From Synechococcus sp. CC9605 (GTDB taxonomy: Bacteria; Cyanobacteriota; Cyanobacteriia; PCC-6307; Cyanobiaceae), in NCBI RefSeq assembly GCF_000012625.1, contig NC_007516.1, forward strand, positions 992,001-1,056,000: a DNA stretch of 64,000 nt. The letters are read 5' to 3'. Shown here one piece after another: positions 1 to 8,021 of the stretch. The translations under genes and the position numbers were made by a program. Each line of letters opens with the position of its first letter. Position 1 is the first letter of the stretch. A model generated the notes under the pieces. It did no database searches. It was not told the origin of the DNA and saw only the letters and a list, made by a program, of their open reading frames with translations.

Positions 1-1
1 C

Positions 2-613
2 ACCGCCCTTGCGCCGCTGCGCCGTTCGCTCAAACAGGCTGCAGTTGAGACGCGGCCGCGGCTGTTGGCGGAACTGCACCGGCGTTGGCAGCGGGACCTC
101 GAATCGCTGCGGCGGGAACGCTTTCTGCAGATCCAGCAGCGCACCCAGTGGGTGGTGGCTGGGTCTGTGATGGCCTCCCCCATTGCCAGCCTGGATCTCC
201 TCGCCGTCGCCGTCGCGAACGGTTTGATGATCAAGGAGATGGGAGAGATCTGGGGGACGTCACTGCAGCCCGATGTGCTGAGGGAGGCGGCGGCACAGCT
301 GGCTCGGGTGGCCCTCGCCCAGGGCGTGGTGGAGTGGACCGGTCAGACCTTGCTTGGACTGGCCAAGCTCGACGGGGGCAGCTGGCTGATCGCTGGCTCG
401 ATGCAGGCGCTCAGCGCTGCTTACCTCACCCGGGTGGTGGGCCGATCCATGGCGGATTGGCTGGCGATCAATGCCGGTGTGGATGAGCTCGATCTTGTGG
501 CCCTGAAGCAGCAGGCACCGTTGCTGGTGGCTCGGGCTGCAGAGCAGGAACGGGTGAACTGGAACGGCTTCGTTCAGCAATCCCGCGACTGGTTGCTTCA
601 TGCAACTTCATGA
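2..613 (+). CDS. DUF697-family protein, C-terminal part
   Basis: This reading frame is open from the left edge, so the gene starts outside the window; the last 203 codons are seen. The visible part has two hydrophobic stretches (around 'VVAGSVMASPIASLDLLAVA' and 'GSWLIAGSMQALSAAYLTRV') in an otherwise charged, Ala/Leu-rich helical protein. This resembles the DUF697 C-terminal region that follows a GTPase domain in cyanobacterial YcjF/Era-like proteins. The GTPase part, if present, lies upstream. The stop is 141 nt before psbA and no terminator is obvious between them. Family assignment is by resemblance only. Confidence 0.6.
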   Translation, partial: TALAPLRRSLKQAAVETRPRLLAELHRRWQRDLESLRRERFLQIQQRTQWVVAGSVMASPIASLDLLAVAVANGLMIKEMGEIWGTSLQPDVLREAAAQLARVALAQGVVEWTGQTLLGLAKLDGGSWLIAGSMQALSAAYLTRVVGRSMADWLAINAGVDELDLVALKQQAPLLVARAAEQERVNWNGFVQQSRDWLLHATS

Positions 614-754
614 ACGCTTCATAAAGTGCTTAATGAAGTTTTTTTGAGAGCTGATTCCGATTGTTGAGTTGTCATGTAACGGAACGTTCCATCCATAAAC
701 TTGATCCACCTGTCCCTTTTTTGAGGGAGAGGTTCATCCGTCTTCTTTTCTTCT

Positions 755-1831
755 ATGTCCACCGCAATTCGCAGCGGACGCCAGAGCAATTGGGAAGCCT
801 TTTGTCAGTGGGTGACCGACACCAACAACCGCATCTATGTGGGTTGGTTCGGCGTGCTGATGATTCCCTGCCTCCTGGCGGCCACCATCTGCTTCACCAT
901 TGCTTTTATCGCCGCTCCCCCGGTTGATATCGATGGCATCCGTGAGCCCGTCGCTGGCTCCCTGATCTACGGCAACAACATCATCTCTGGTGCTGTTATT
1001 CCGTCTTCCAACGCCATCGGCCTGCACTTCTACCCCATCTGGGAAGCTGCTTCCCTCGATGAGTGGCTGTACAACGGCGGCCCTTATCAGTTGGTTTGCT
1101 TCCACTTCCTGATCGGCATTTCCGCCTACATGGGTCGTCAGTGGGAACTCTCCTACCGCCTGGGCATGCGCCCCTGGATCTGCGTCGCTTACAGCGCTCC
1201 GCTGTCTGCAGCGATGGCTGTTTTCCTGGTGTACCCCTTCGGTCAGGGTTCTTTCTCTGATGGCATGCCCCTGGGCATCTCTGGCACCTTCAACTTCATG
1301 TTGGTGTTCCAGGCCGAGCACAACATCCTGATGCACCCCTTCCACATGCTGGGCGTCGCAGGTGTTTTCGGCGGCAGCTTGTTCTCCGCCATGCACGGCT
1401 CCCTGGTGACTTCCTCCCTGGTGCGTGAAACCACCGAGGCCGAGTCCCAGAACTACGGCTACAAGTTCGGCCAAGAGGAAGAGACCTACAACATCGTGGC
1501 TGCCCACGGTTACTTCGGTCGCCTGATCTTCCAATACGCCTCCTTCAACAACAGCCGTAGCCTTCACTTCTTCCTGGGTGCCTGGCCTGTTGTCGGCATC
1601 TGGTTCACGTCCATGGGCATCAGCACCATGGCCTTCAACCTGAACGGCTTCAACTTCAACCAGTCGATCCTGGATAGTCAGGGCCGCGTCCTGAACACCT
1701 GGGCTGATGTGCTGAACCGCGCCAACCTCGGCATGGAAGTGCAGCACGAGCGCAACGCTCACAACTTCCCCCTCGACCTGGCTGCTGCTGAGTCCACTCC
1801 TGTGGCTCTGCAGGCTCCTGCCATCGGTTGA
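755..1831 (+). CDS. psbA: Photosystem II D1 protein, Gln130 (D1:1) form
   Basis: The 358-residue protein is full-length D1, the reaction-centre subunit that binds P680, the manganese cluster and QB in the thylakoid. Visible landmarks are the TyrZ region '[17 protein letters not shown]', the '[12 protein letters not shown]' helix with its His ligands, and the C-terminal extension after 'NFPLDLA' that CtpA removes. The residue equivalent to position 130 is Gln ('MGRQWELSY'), which marks the D1:1 isoform; stress-induced D1:2 copies carry Glu. Marine Synechococcus normally hold one D1:1 and several D1:2 genes. The gene is monocistronic, with a strong terminator 60 nt downstream. Confidence 0.98.
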   Translation: MSTAIRSGRQSNWEAFCQWVTDTNNRIYVGWFGVLMIPCLLAATICFTIAFIAAPPVDIDGIREPVAGSLIYGNNIISGAVIPSSNAIGLHFYPIWEAASLDEWLYNGGPYQLVCFHFLIGISAYMGRQWELSYRLGMRPWICVAYSAPLSAAMAVFLVYPFGQGSFSDGMPLGISGTFNFMLVFQAEHNILMHPFHMLGVAGVFGGSLFSAMHGSLVTSSLVRETTEAESQNYGYKFGQEEETYNIVAAHGYFGRLIFQYASFNNSRSLHFFLGAWPVVGIWFTSMGISTMAFNLNGFNFNQSILDSQGRVLNTWADVLNRANLGMEVQHERNAHNFPLDLAAAESTPVALQAPAIG

Positions 1832-1892
1832 TCTGGAATCAATCTGTTGAATACGGAACAGCAAAAACGATTCAGATCAACTGAATCGGAAA

Positions 1893-1916
1893 GCCCCCTC
1901 CTCGGAGGGGGTTTTT
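1893..1916 (+). terminator. Intrinsic terminator of psbA
   Basis: A GCCCCCTCC/GGAGGGGG stem with a very short loop is followed by TTTTTG. It lies 60 nt after the psbA stop codon. Confidence 0.85.
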
Positions 1917-1950
1917 GTTGCTGCGTTGGCTTTGAAGGTTGGGCGGCGAA

Positions 1951-2127
1951 TCAGGCTCCTTCAGGGCACCAGCCGATCTCCTTCTCCAGCCGTTGCATCC
2001 ATTGGTGGCAGCGGTGGGTGAGGTGTGCCCCTTGGGGGATGCGCTGTTGGTGGTGTGCGCAGGCCGGCTGGGTGACCCCTGCCTCAGCAAGGGTGTGCTG
2101 AAAGTGCTGGCAGGTGAGGCACACCAT
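1951..2127 (-). CDS. Small Cys/His-rich protein, probably zinc binding
   Basis: The 58-residue protein carries 'CLTCQHF', 'CAHHQQ' and 'LTHRCHQW', a spacing that suggests one metal site made of Cys and His. The start was placed at the ATG just before 'VCLTC'; a longer start at 2205 would add a Pro-rich tail of doubtful value. Its last residues 'EKEIGWCPEGA' resemble remnants repeated inside the integrative element near 7970 and 8660. It converges on psbA. Function unknown. Confidence 0.55.
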   Translation of the reverse strand: MVCLTCQHFQHTLAEAGVTQPACAHHQQRIPQGAHLTHRCHQWMQRLEKEIGWCPEGA

Positions 2128-2279
2128 CAGGCACCGGCTGGGTCGGAGCTGTCCTGATCCCATCGGCGGCCAGGCTCTTGGCGGGGGTGCGTTGACAAGG
2201 CCCATGGTCTTTTGATTGGTAGCTATGTACTACTCGTTCGCTTGTGGGCTGTCAACGTGGTGTTGGGGAGAATGGGGTC

Positions 2280-2477
2280 ATGAGTGAACCTCACCCCACC
2301 CTCCAGTTCGATCTGGACCTTGAAGCTGTTCGCCTGCTCCACCGCTCGGTGAGCTTTCACCTTGAGAAATGGCCCGGGGGGCCAGATCCCAGGGAGCAGG
2401 AGGCCCTGCAGTCGATGAAGACCTTGCTCACGGCAGCTTTGCTTGAGTTCAGCCTCGATCAGGACGGTCAGCGCTGA
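2280..2477 (+). CDS. Conserved hypothetical protein, 65 aa
   Basis: The protein starts 'MSEPHPTLQFDLDLEA' and is helical and acidic, with a central 'WPGGPDPREQEALQSMKTLL' segment. A GGGGAG run lies just upstream of this ATG, which is why it was preferred to an in-frame ATG 36 nt earlier. A perfect 10-bp hairpin (2483-2511) follows but has no T-run. I do not recognise a family. Confidence 0.6.
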   Translation: MSEPHPTLQFDLDLEAVRLLHRSVSFHLEKWPGGPDPREQEALQSMKTLLTAALLEFSLDQDGQR

Positions 2478-2523
2478 AACGTGCGCCTTCACTCCTGAGC
2501 GGTGAAGGCGCAACAGCGGTGCG

Positions 2524-2670
2524 TTGGCAGGTCTACAACGCATTGAGTCGGTTCAGGCCTGCCTGGACTGCATCCCCACCTGTTGCATCGACGATGGGAA
2601 AGAGCAGGGCTGCAGAAGCCTGTGTCTCCTGCGTTGTTCTCCTAAGCCGTTGTCCCCGTGGGTTGGTTGA
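2524..2670 (+). CDS. Cysteine-rich small protein, 48 aa
   Basis: Read from a TTG codon, this frame gives a 48-residue protein in which the core 'ACLDCIPTCC' and 'GCRSLCLLRC' supply eight cysteines in 28 residues. That density and regular spacing are hard to explain by chance and suggest metal or disulfide binding, loosely like DUF326-type Cys helices. It overlaps the next small gene by 13 nt, consistent with coupled translation. Start codon and expression are unproven. Confidence 0.45.
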   Translation: MAGLQRIESVQACLDCIPTCCIDDGKEQGCRSLCLLRCSPKPLSPWVG

Positions 2671-2810
2671 TCGCCGTTGCCATCGTCGTGCTGCTGTCCT
2701 GGCTGGGATGGCGTTGGAATCAGCTCGAGTGTGCTGAAAGCCGCTCCGTCAGCGGCCGCTTGGTGAAGCGGATGCGTCGTCATTCGCGGCGACGCAAGCA
2801 CCATCACTAG
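2658..2810 (+). CDS. Small membrane protein with basic tail, 50 aa
   Basis: A GTG start gives one transmembrane helix ('GWLIAVAIVVLLSWLGWRW') followed by a strongly basic, His-ending tail ('RMRRHSRRRKHHH'). It overlaps the end of the Cys-rich gene upstream. Topology by the positive-inside rule would put the tail in the cytoplasm. No homologue recognised. Confidence 0.45.
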   Translation: MGWLIAVAIVVLLSWLGWRWNQLECAESRSVSGRLVKRMRRHSRRRKHHH

Positions 2811-2818
2811 GCCTGCAA

Positions 2819-3001
2819 TCAGGCCATGGGCATGCGACAACCCAGCTGAATCGTGCCTTCGTCGATCAACCGGCCCAGCCGTTGAGCGACAGCCTCTTCA
2901 GTTCGTGTGAATTGATCCTGGCGGGCGGTTACCCACGCCATCTCGCCGTTGGTAATCACGCCGGTGGACATGGCTTCGAGAAAGAGTTCGCCGAGCGTCA
3001 T
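2819..3001 (-). CDS. Small conserved protein, paralogue of 11791-11961
   Basis: The 60-residue protein 'MTLGELFLEAMSTGVITNGE...' aligns along its length with the 56-residue product at 11791: both have M-[TS]-L, a '[VI]ITN.E[ML]A' core, 'QD.F.RTE', and an 'R[L]..LI..G.I..G' end. The shared start fixes the initiation codon in both. Likely a small two-helix protein; role unknown. Confidence 0.6.
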   Translation of the reverse strand: MTLGELFLEAMSTGVITNGEMAWVTARQDQFTRTEEAVAQRLGRLIDEGTIQLGCRMPMA

Positions 3002-3068
3002 GACACGGATGTGGTTGGAATCACGTTGATGGGACTCCACCGGGGCTGCATGACCTGCTCACCTTTCT

Positions 3069-3644
3069 TCATGGCGAGGGACCAAGGATGGTATTGAGGG
3101 CCCTGTGGATCTGAGTGTTCAGGTGTGAGCCGGCGGGATTGAGGCGAATCAAGCCTGTGAATCCTTCGCTGAGTTCGGGCCTGTCAGGGCGACTGCTCAG
3201 CCTGAAGTGCATCGCACGAATCACGGTTTCTTGAACGGATCGTTGACGGGAGCGGTTCCAGACCAGGCACTGATCCAACGGTGTCTGCAACCACCAGCCG
3301 GTCCATTCAGCGTGTTGGCCCCCCATGCTTCGGTGCATCAACCGTTGGCGCCAGTCCCGCTGCGCATGGGTTGCATCCACAAGCACGTTGTCGCCATCAG
3401 CAATGGCGCGGTCGATGGCCCCATGCAGGTGGGGCTCCAATTCAGACCAAGGGCTCTGGACATTCGCGTCCCCCCACAGCTGCTCTCTCAAAGCGTCAGT
3501 GGAGATCACTTCTGCAGAGAGAAGCGGAGCGAGGATCGCCGCGAGGGTGGACTTTCCGCTGCCCGGTGGGCCGATCAACAGATGGCCCTGGGGCCGTGGT
3601 TCAGGCAACGAAGCGTTTGTAGAGCCACCGCACCAGTCCACCAA
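3069..3644 (-). CDS. P-loop kinase of the AAA/T4 Pnk-like type
   Basis: The 191-residue protein has a clear Walker A 'GPPGSGKST' near residue 28, a 'STDALREQLWGD' segment, and 'VLVDATH' as the Walker B/acceptor region, the arrangement of small predicted kinases that phosphorylate nucleic-acid ends or small molecules. It is the last gene of a minus-strand group and overlaps the end of the SnoaL-like gene by 44 nt at the annotated start, so the true start may be slightly internal. Substrate unknown. Confidence 0.7.
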   Translation of the reverse strand: MVDWCGGSTNASLPEPRPQGHLLIGPPGSGKSTLAAILAPLLSAEVISTDALREQLWGDANVQSPWSELEPHLHGAIDRAIADGDNVLVDATHAQRDWRQRLMHRSMGGQHAEWTGWWLQTPLDQCLVWNRSRQRSVQETVIRAMHFRLSSRPDRPELSEGFTGLIRLNPAGSHLNTQIHRALNTILGPSP

Positions 3645-4047
3645 TCACGGGCACCGGAGCAAACGTGGGGCCGACAAAATCGAAGTAATCGCGGTGGTCT
3701 CCGATCTTTCCGTCTGGATTGAAGCTGAGTCGGGTCGCTCCCGGGTAGATGAACTCAATTCCTTTGATCTTGAGTCCCATGCGCCATTCAACAAAGGCTG
3801 TTTCACCATTCACCACCACCGACTCCGTTTCCAGGAAAACGTCATCACAGCGCTGCATCAGACCGTCCTGGGCAAGGATGTAGGCGTCGACCCCCTGCCG
3901 TTCCTGGGTTGGATCGGTGAAGTGCACGTCGTCGGCGTAGACGGCCTTCCATTGCGCAGCTGTGGGGCCAGCAGTGCCGTAGGGCTTGGTGAACAGGGCA
4001 CGGATCTGTTCGGCGTCCAGCGGGGGGTGAAGCATGGGAGTGGTCAT
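3601..4047 (-). CDS. SnoaL/NTF2-like protein
   Basis: The 148-residue protein has the cone-shaped NTF2/SnoaL pattern: N-terminal helix, 'WKAVYADDVHFTDPTQERQG', then strands 'ETESVVVNGETAFVEWRMGLK' and 'ATRLSFNPDGKIGDHRDYFDF'. Such proteins are isomerases, hydrolases or binding domains and the fold does not reveal the substrate. Its ATG shares one base with the stop of the upstream DUF481 gene (TGATG), implying coupled translation. Confidence 0.75.
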   Translation of the reverse strand: MTTPMLHPPLDAEQIRALFTKPYGTAGPTAAQWKAVYADDVHFTDPTQERQGVDAYILAQDGLMQRCDDVFLETESVVVNGETAFVEWRMGLKIKGIEFIYPGATRLSFNPDGKIGDHRDYFDFVGPTFAPVPVIGGLVRWLYKRFVA

Positions 4048-4946
4048 CAGAAGTCGGCGCCCAACTGAGCGGTGATGGTGTTGTTCAACTCGGGTGTGCT
4101 CATGCTTTGGTAAATCGATTGCACCCGCAATGTTGTGAACAACTTGCTGTTCTCTGCGGGGTAATAGCGCACCTCAGCGGTCAGGGTGTTGCCCGGTTGA
4201 ACTTCATTTGCCCAGACCGCTGTGAACTGGTTTTGAAGTCCGAACTGAAGCGAAGGCCAGGGTTTCCAGCCGAGATCGGCCGTCAGCGTTGCGCCGCCAT
4301 AGCTGTTGCCGCAGAAGGTGTCGCTGGCACAGGTGATCCCACCCCCGCTCCACTGCAGAGAGGGACCGATGGACAGGGTGAGTTCAGTTGTTTCTGACTT
4401 CAACAACGGGAAGGCGACACCGATGTTTCCCAGAACGGTATTCACCCCGGAATCATTTGTGCCGTTGTATTGGTAGTTGCTCAGAGCAAACAAATCGAGG
4501 TTGGCTGCGATCGGTTTGTCGTAGCGGAGTTCTGCAGATCCTTTCTCTGTATCGATCGAGAGTGGCTCCCCTGAATCCTTCGACTTGCTGGAATTGAAAC
4601 TGCCGCTCAACGACAACTTCTGTTGATCGTCTTTGTAGCGGGTTTTTCCGCTGAAGCTGATCGAGAGGGAGTTGTCGCCATCTTTCTCATTGCCGATCAC
4701 TCCAGCGGAGATCGAGCTGGCCCAAAGGGGCTTGGGCTTGGCTGGTTTGAGTTGGTCTGCGGTGAGTTCCAACCGTCCCAGCTGGGGATGGTTCAGCACC
4801 GTGGTCCCGTTGTCTGGATTTCGCTCAACCAACTCCCCGTTCAGGCTGTCGCCGTTGCGCAGGGTCAAGCTGACGGTCTCGGCCCAGCTCATGCCTGGAG
4901 CCAGGCAGAAGCACAGAAGTCCAGCCGTGGCGAGGCAACGATGCAT
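4047..4946 (-). CDS. DUF481 outer-membrane-type protein with signal peptide
   Basis: From the ATG at 4946 the 299-residue product begins with a signal peptide ('LATAGLLCFCLAPGMSWAE'). A short SH3-like 'LRNGDSLNGELVERN' segment follows, then alternating beta strands typical of a DUF481 barrel ending in 'ITAQLGADF' with a C-terminal Phe, as in outer-membrane proteins. The reading frame stays open to 5252, but that extension is integrase-side DNA and was rejected. The gene lies directly beside the left end of the integrative element, whose att-like repeat starts 5 nt upstream of the start codon, so its original promoter may have been displaced. Confidence 0.75.
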   Translation of the reverse strand: MHRCLATAGLLCFCLAPGMSWAETVSLTLRNGDSLNGELVERNPDNGTTVLNHPQLGRLELTADQLKPAKPKPLWASSISAGVIGNEKDGDNSLSISFSGKTRYKDDQQKLSLSGSFNSSKSKDSGEPLSIDTEKGSAELRYDKPIAANLDLFALSNYQYNGTNDSGVNTVLGNIGVAFPLLKSETTELTLSIGPSLQWSGGGITCASDTFCGNSYGGATLTADLGWKPWPSLQFGLQNQFTAVWANEVQPGNTLTAEVRYYPAENSKLFTTLRVQSIYQSMSTPELNNTITAQLGADF

Positions 4947-4950
4947 GGCG

Positions 4951-4975
4951 TCAGCTGAAAAAGCCTTGGACTGAA
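4951..4975 (+). other. Left att-like core (attL)
   Basis: The sequence starting TCAGCTGAAAAAGCC aligns with 9696-9721 over 26 columns with 22 identities and one gap. On the minus strand it reads as 'QSKAFS', a relic of the 'QSKGFFS' end of the gene at the right boundary. It sits 5 nt from the DUF481 start codon. Confidence 0.6.
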
Positions 4976-5015
4976 AACAGCGTACTTGCGCTGCTGCAAC
5001 TGGTTTGCCACCATC

Positions 5016-6155
5016 ATGTGTGTCCCTAAGCGTGTCCCTATCCGAGTCCCTATGGGAAGGCGAGTGGTTGGACCAAGGCACGTACATGGACCAGAGGGCC
5101 TGTGGTTTGCGGTGTTCAGGGACAAGGATGGCAGGACCTACAGGGAATCGCTCAAGACCAGAGACCATGCCAAAGCACTGAGGTTGTGGCCTGCTGCCTA
5201 CCAACGGCTCAAAGACAAAGCCAATGGAGTCAGACCGGGCTACATCCCACAATCACCAGATCAAGTCGGCTACGAGCTGGACCCTCAGACCGGAGAGCGA
5301 AGGGAGATACAGGCATCCGACGTCTACGGACCCGGTGAACTGGAGGAGGCCATGACCTGGCAACAGGCAGCGGCCATCCATAACGAACGGATAGCTGACA
5401 AGAGAGGCAGAGCCCTCACGGAAAAGACCAAGGCATCAAGCCAAGCCCTAGCCATCAAGCCCATCTCTCACGTCCCGCCTGCATTGGTTCAAGTGAGCGA
5501 TGTGCAGCGATACATGCGGGAGCTGAAGGACCAGGGGCTCTCGGCCAACACGATCATGCAAAGGCACGGGATGCTCCGGGCCATCACCAAGTCCCTGATG
5601 AAGCAGGGCTACCTGACCAACAACGTGTGGGACAGGGTCGAAGCCACGGCAATGCCAGGCGAACCACTTCCCTTCTTAACACCTGAGGAGGTCAAACAGC
5701 TGTGGGATACCGGCAACTGGCATCTCCAGGTCCTGCTCTACACAGGCCTCAGGGAGAACGAGCTATGCCCCCGACAGCAAGCTCACCTGGATGGCAGGTG
5801 GCTGCGTATTGACAGATCACTGGGCTGCTCAGTCAAGAACGACGACAGCCTGCGTGAGGTGTTGCTGCCTGAATGGGCAGGCACTCAACTACCCAAGCCA
5901 CCCGGCAAGACAACCCTCTGGCGGTTGGTGAAGAGAACCACCCCACGGCTCACGCTTCACTCCCTGCGAAGTGCACTCCGCACAGCATTGGCGCAGGCAG
6001 GAGTGACCACTGAGGTCAGCGAACGGATACTGGGCCAGAAGGTTGGCAAGGCAGCAGGTGCCTCTCACGTTCGCAAGTACACCGAGTACACGCGGGAGAT
6101 CATCGGGCCAGCACTCGAGGCTGGGTGGGTAGTGATGGATGAGTGGTGTCGCTAG
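5016..6155 (+). CDS. Tyrosine recombinase (phage-type integrase)
   Basis: The protein has an N-terminal arm-binding-like segment ('GLWFAVFRDKDGRTYRES'), a SAM-like core-binding domain ('SANTIMQRHGMLRAITKSL') and a catalytic domain. The catalytic Arg is in 'YTGLRENEL', the second motif is 'LHSLRSALRTAL' (H-x-x-R), and the nucleophile is a Tyr in 'RKYTEYTREI' near the C-terminus. The start is open: ATG 5016 places the 12-nt repeat inside the coding region as 'VPKRVPIRVP', while ATG 5052 begins after it at 'MGRRVV'. Its position at the left end, reading inwards, fits self-integration of the element. Confidence 0.85.
   Translation: MCVPKRVPIRVPMGRRVVGPRHVHGPEGLWFAVFRDKDGRTYRESLKTRDHAKALRLWPAAYQRLKDKANGVRPGYIPQSPDQVGYELDPQTGERREIQASDVYGPGELEEAMTWQQAAAIHNERIADKRGRALTEKTKASSQALAIKPISHVPPALVQVSDVQRYMRELKDQGLSANTIMQRHGMLRAITKSLMKQGYLTNNVWDRVEATAMPGEPLPFLTPEEVKQLWDTGNWHLQVLLYTGLRENELCPRQQAHLDGRWLRIDRSLGCSVKNDDSLREVLLPEWAGTQLPKPPGKTTLWRLVKRTTPRLTLHSLRSALRTALAQAGVTTEVSERILGQKVGKAAGASHVRKYTEYTREIIGPALEAGWVVMDEWCR
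5020..5052 (+). repeat. Triple 9-mer, candidate integrase arm sites (left)
   Basis: GTGTCCCTA occurs at 5020-5028 and 5032-5040, and GAGTCCCTA at 5044-5052, with an exact 12-nt period. The same 9-mers occur at 9629-9637 and, inverted, at 9652-9660 inside the right end. Their positions 45 nt from the core on one side and 36 nt on the other match the plan of lambda-type integrase arm sites. Confidence 0.6.
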
Positions 6156-6270
6156 CGCCGACAGCATCCACACCAGGCTCCTGCCGATCCTCAAGCAAGA
6201 GCACCTCGAACGGCCCTCTTCTGATCCACTCTTGAGGTGAAGGCTGTGGTGCCTTCAATGCGTCAAGCAG

Positions 6271-6300
6271 GAGCGGGCTGAGGGGCCGGCTCTTTTTTTT
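6271..6300 (+). terminator. Terminator after the integrase
   Basis: A GC-rich imperfect stem (GAGCGGGC...GGCCGGCTC) is followed by eight T residues. Confidence 0.65.
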
Positions 6301-6371
6301 GGATCAGAAGGCCAGCAAAGTCAGTAGTCCGCCTCACCAGCCACAAGACTGAAACCAGCTGATCCAACGCC

Positions 6372-6890
6372 GTGCTGCTCCTGCTGGCTTTCAACTTGAT
6401 CGTCGTTCAAGAACCGGCGACCCCGCCTCCAATGAACTTGGCCTGCCCAGACGAAGTGCGACAACAGCTGGACGGGCTCTACGAATGGCAGGTGCAGCGC
6501 ATGGACCAACCGAATAACACCTCCACTTCGCTCTCAAGCCAGAGCGAGCGCTTCAGTCCTAGTCTATTCAGTCTGCTGACGGAAGCCCGGCAACTCACCC
6601 CATCAAAGGATGGCCGCTATTTGGACTTCGACGTCTTCAGTAACACCCAGGTGCGGACCTTTTCAGCAGTCATTACCGGCTGCAGCGCGGCCCAGAAGAA
6701 CAGCATCCTTGCTGCAGTGGAGGTGCAAGCCGGATTGCGCAACACCCCCAGCGCAACACCCCGACGATTGGAATACGAACTACAGCGGGACTGCACAGGC
6801 CAGTGGAAGATCGCAGAAATCACTTACCGCAATGAGCGGGTGTTTCACCTGAGGACTTATCTCGAGAAACTTGTGAATCCAACACCCTGA
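6372..6890 (+). CDS. Secreted protein of unknown function, 172 aa
   Basis: Starting at GTG, the product opens with a short hydrophobic signal-like segment ('LLLLAFNLIVVQEPATPPP'). It then has a helix ('EVRQQLDGLYEWQVQRM') and strands around 'YLDFDVFSNTQVRTFSAVI' and 'LEYELQRDCTGQWKIAEITY'. The layout resembles NTF2-like lipocalin-sized DUF3828 proteins, which are exported. It is cargo of the integrative element. Function unknown; the family link is tentative. Confidence 0.6.
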   Translation: MLLLLAFNLIVVQEPATPPPMNLACPDEVRQQLDGLYEWQVQRMDQPNNTSTSLSSQSERFSPSLFSLLTEARQLTPSKDGRYLDFDVFSNTQVRTFSAVITGCSAAQKNSILAAVEVQAGLRNTPSATPRRLEYELQRDCTGQWKIAEITYRNERVFHLRTYLEKLVNPTP

Positions 6891-6931
6891 TCTTCAACAG
6901 CCAAGCTGATAAAGGAGATCAACATCTCTGC

Positions 6932-7162
6932 ATGCGTCGCAATTTCCTCCTGCTCAGAGGCTTACTGCTGGCGCTGAGCCTTCGGACCACTCTCCCCGCA
7001 GCGGCCATGGAAGTTGGCCTCCGATCTCTGATGGCAGACGGTGAAATACCAAAGGTTGCCCTGGAGATCTATGAGAAAAGGTCCCGAGAAAGAGTTGCGA
7101 GAGCCGAAGCCAGGACCGCAATAGCTGACTTCATCAATGACGCCGAAGGAGGACCGTTCTGA
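6932..7162 (+). CDS. Small secreted protein, 76 aa
   Basis: An AAGGAGAT ribosome site precedes the ATG. The first 25 residues ('RRNFLLLRGLLLALSLRTT' to 'PAAA') form a signal peptide. The mature part is a charged helix rich in Arg, Glu and Ala. It lies between the 172-aa exported protein and the amber-interrupted gene, all in one direction. No family recognised. Confidence 0.55.
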   Translation: MRRNFLLLRGLLLALSLRTTLPAAAMEVGLRSLMADGEIPKVALEIYEKRSRERVARAEARTAIADFINDAEGGPF

Positions 7163-7164
7163 AC

Positions 7165-7545
7165 ATGACCAACGCACCTACTTCTCCCAGCAACAACGAC
7201 GACGACTTCCGTCGCGCACTCATCCGCACCTTGACGAATGGGCTGAATCAAAGGCAATGCCACCATCGCCAGAACATGGCGGGGCAGGAGGCACTGTCAG
7301 ATCAGATCGATCAGCGGTAGTACCGTACCGATGTCGGCATCGGCATAGTCCTGAAGATGCAGATGTACACCGAGGACGCCCGAAAGGAAGACAGCGACGC
7401 CACCAAGGAATCGCTTGCGGTGATCACAGGGTTGCTCAGCTCAATCCTCAAAGAGCTGCAAGGGAATGATTTCCTGCGCATCCCAAAAGAGGAGCGCCAG
7501 TACACGGAGAACAATGAGGGGTACAATAGTCTCTCTGTGGGTTGA
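7165..7545 (+). pseudogene. Gene interrupted by an in-frame amber codon
   Basis: A strong AAGGAGG ribosome site (7146-7152) precedes ATG 7165. The frame runs 51 codons to a TAG at 7318 and then, in the same frame, a further 75 codons to the stop at 7543. Both halves look like coding sequence ('DDDFRRALIRTLTNGLNQR' before, 'ATKESLAVITGLLSSILKEL' after). A one-base change TGG to TAG would explain the interruption. An independent second gene starting at ATG 7357 is the alternative. Function unknown. Confidence 0.45.
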
Positions 7546-7549
7546 GCGG

Positions 7550-7816
7550 TCAGGTAGAGGATGGCAGCCGTAAGCCTCCGCTACGGCAAGAAAGACCCCT
7601 GGTGGTGTCAGTCCCAGGGGCTGAGCTCTCCTCGCCGAACTCAAGTTGATGCACTTGTGTGACCAGGTTGTGATTGGCAGGCACGGGGTTGATGACCAGG
7701 TGCAACTCGCGGGCGTATCTCGACCACGTAGCAAGTGATGTGTCAGGACATTGAGCGCCATGGCTAAGACAGCACTGCTCGCAGTTGATTCGCACCTCTG
7801 AGAGCGGCGAGGTCAC
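7550..7816 (-). CDS. Doubtful hypothetical protein, 88 aa
   Basis: The middle of this product ('WSRYARELHLVINPVP') looks protein-like and the start has 'CEQCCLSHGAQC', but the ends are low in information and no ribosome site is clear. It may be a decayed gene of the integrative element. Kept at low confidence because the opposite strand offers nothing better across this stretch. Confidence 0.3.
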   Translation of the reverse strand: MTSPLSEVRINCEQCCLSHGAQCPDTSLATWSRYARELHLVINPVPANHNLVTQVHQLEFGEESSAPGTDTTRGLSCRSGGLRLPSST

Positions 7817-7856
7817 CTTTTTAAGGCTGGTGGCTTCGCTTGGCTATTCGCAGACA

Positions 7857-7890
7857 GGGGGGATCTAGTGAGCCGTCGAGCAGATCCCCC
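7857..7890. repeat. Inverted repeat in the element
   Basis: GGGGGATCT (7858-7866) and AGATCCCCC (7882-7890) form a perfect 9-bp stem around a 15-nt loop. No T-run follows, so it is not a simple terminator. Confidence 0.5.
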
Positions 7891-7969
7891 GAGCCGTAGT
7901 CCGCCCCACATCTGGCCGACTCGTCTCATCTCCACCGATAGCCAGGGAAGGCGACATCGTCAGCCAGCC

Positions 7970-8007
7970 TCAGGAGCCCAACCCATCTCCTTCTGCCAGG
8001 TGGGCGC
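7970..8007 (+). repeat. Direct repeat copy 1 flanking the secreted repeat protein
   Basis: This 38-nt sequence (TCAGGAGCCCA...TTCTGCCAGG) matches 8660-8697 at 33 of 38 positions. Read on the minus strand it encodes 'WQKEMGWAPE', like the C-terminus of the small Cys/His protein at 1951-2127. Confidence 0.6.
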
Positions 8008-8021
8008 TGCTCCCTCGTGGA

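Noticed and set aside
734-1864. Long minus-strand frame of 376 codons
   Set aside because: It is the exact antisense of psbA, with composition typical of a GC-rich shadow frame.
4947-5252. N-terminal extension of the DUF481 protein
   Set aside because: The extra 102 codons cover the att core and integrase start; a clean signal peptide begins at ATG 4946.
7441-7761. 106-codon minus-strand frame in the integrative element
   Set aside because: Overlaps the amber-interrupted gene and lacks natural composition.
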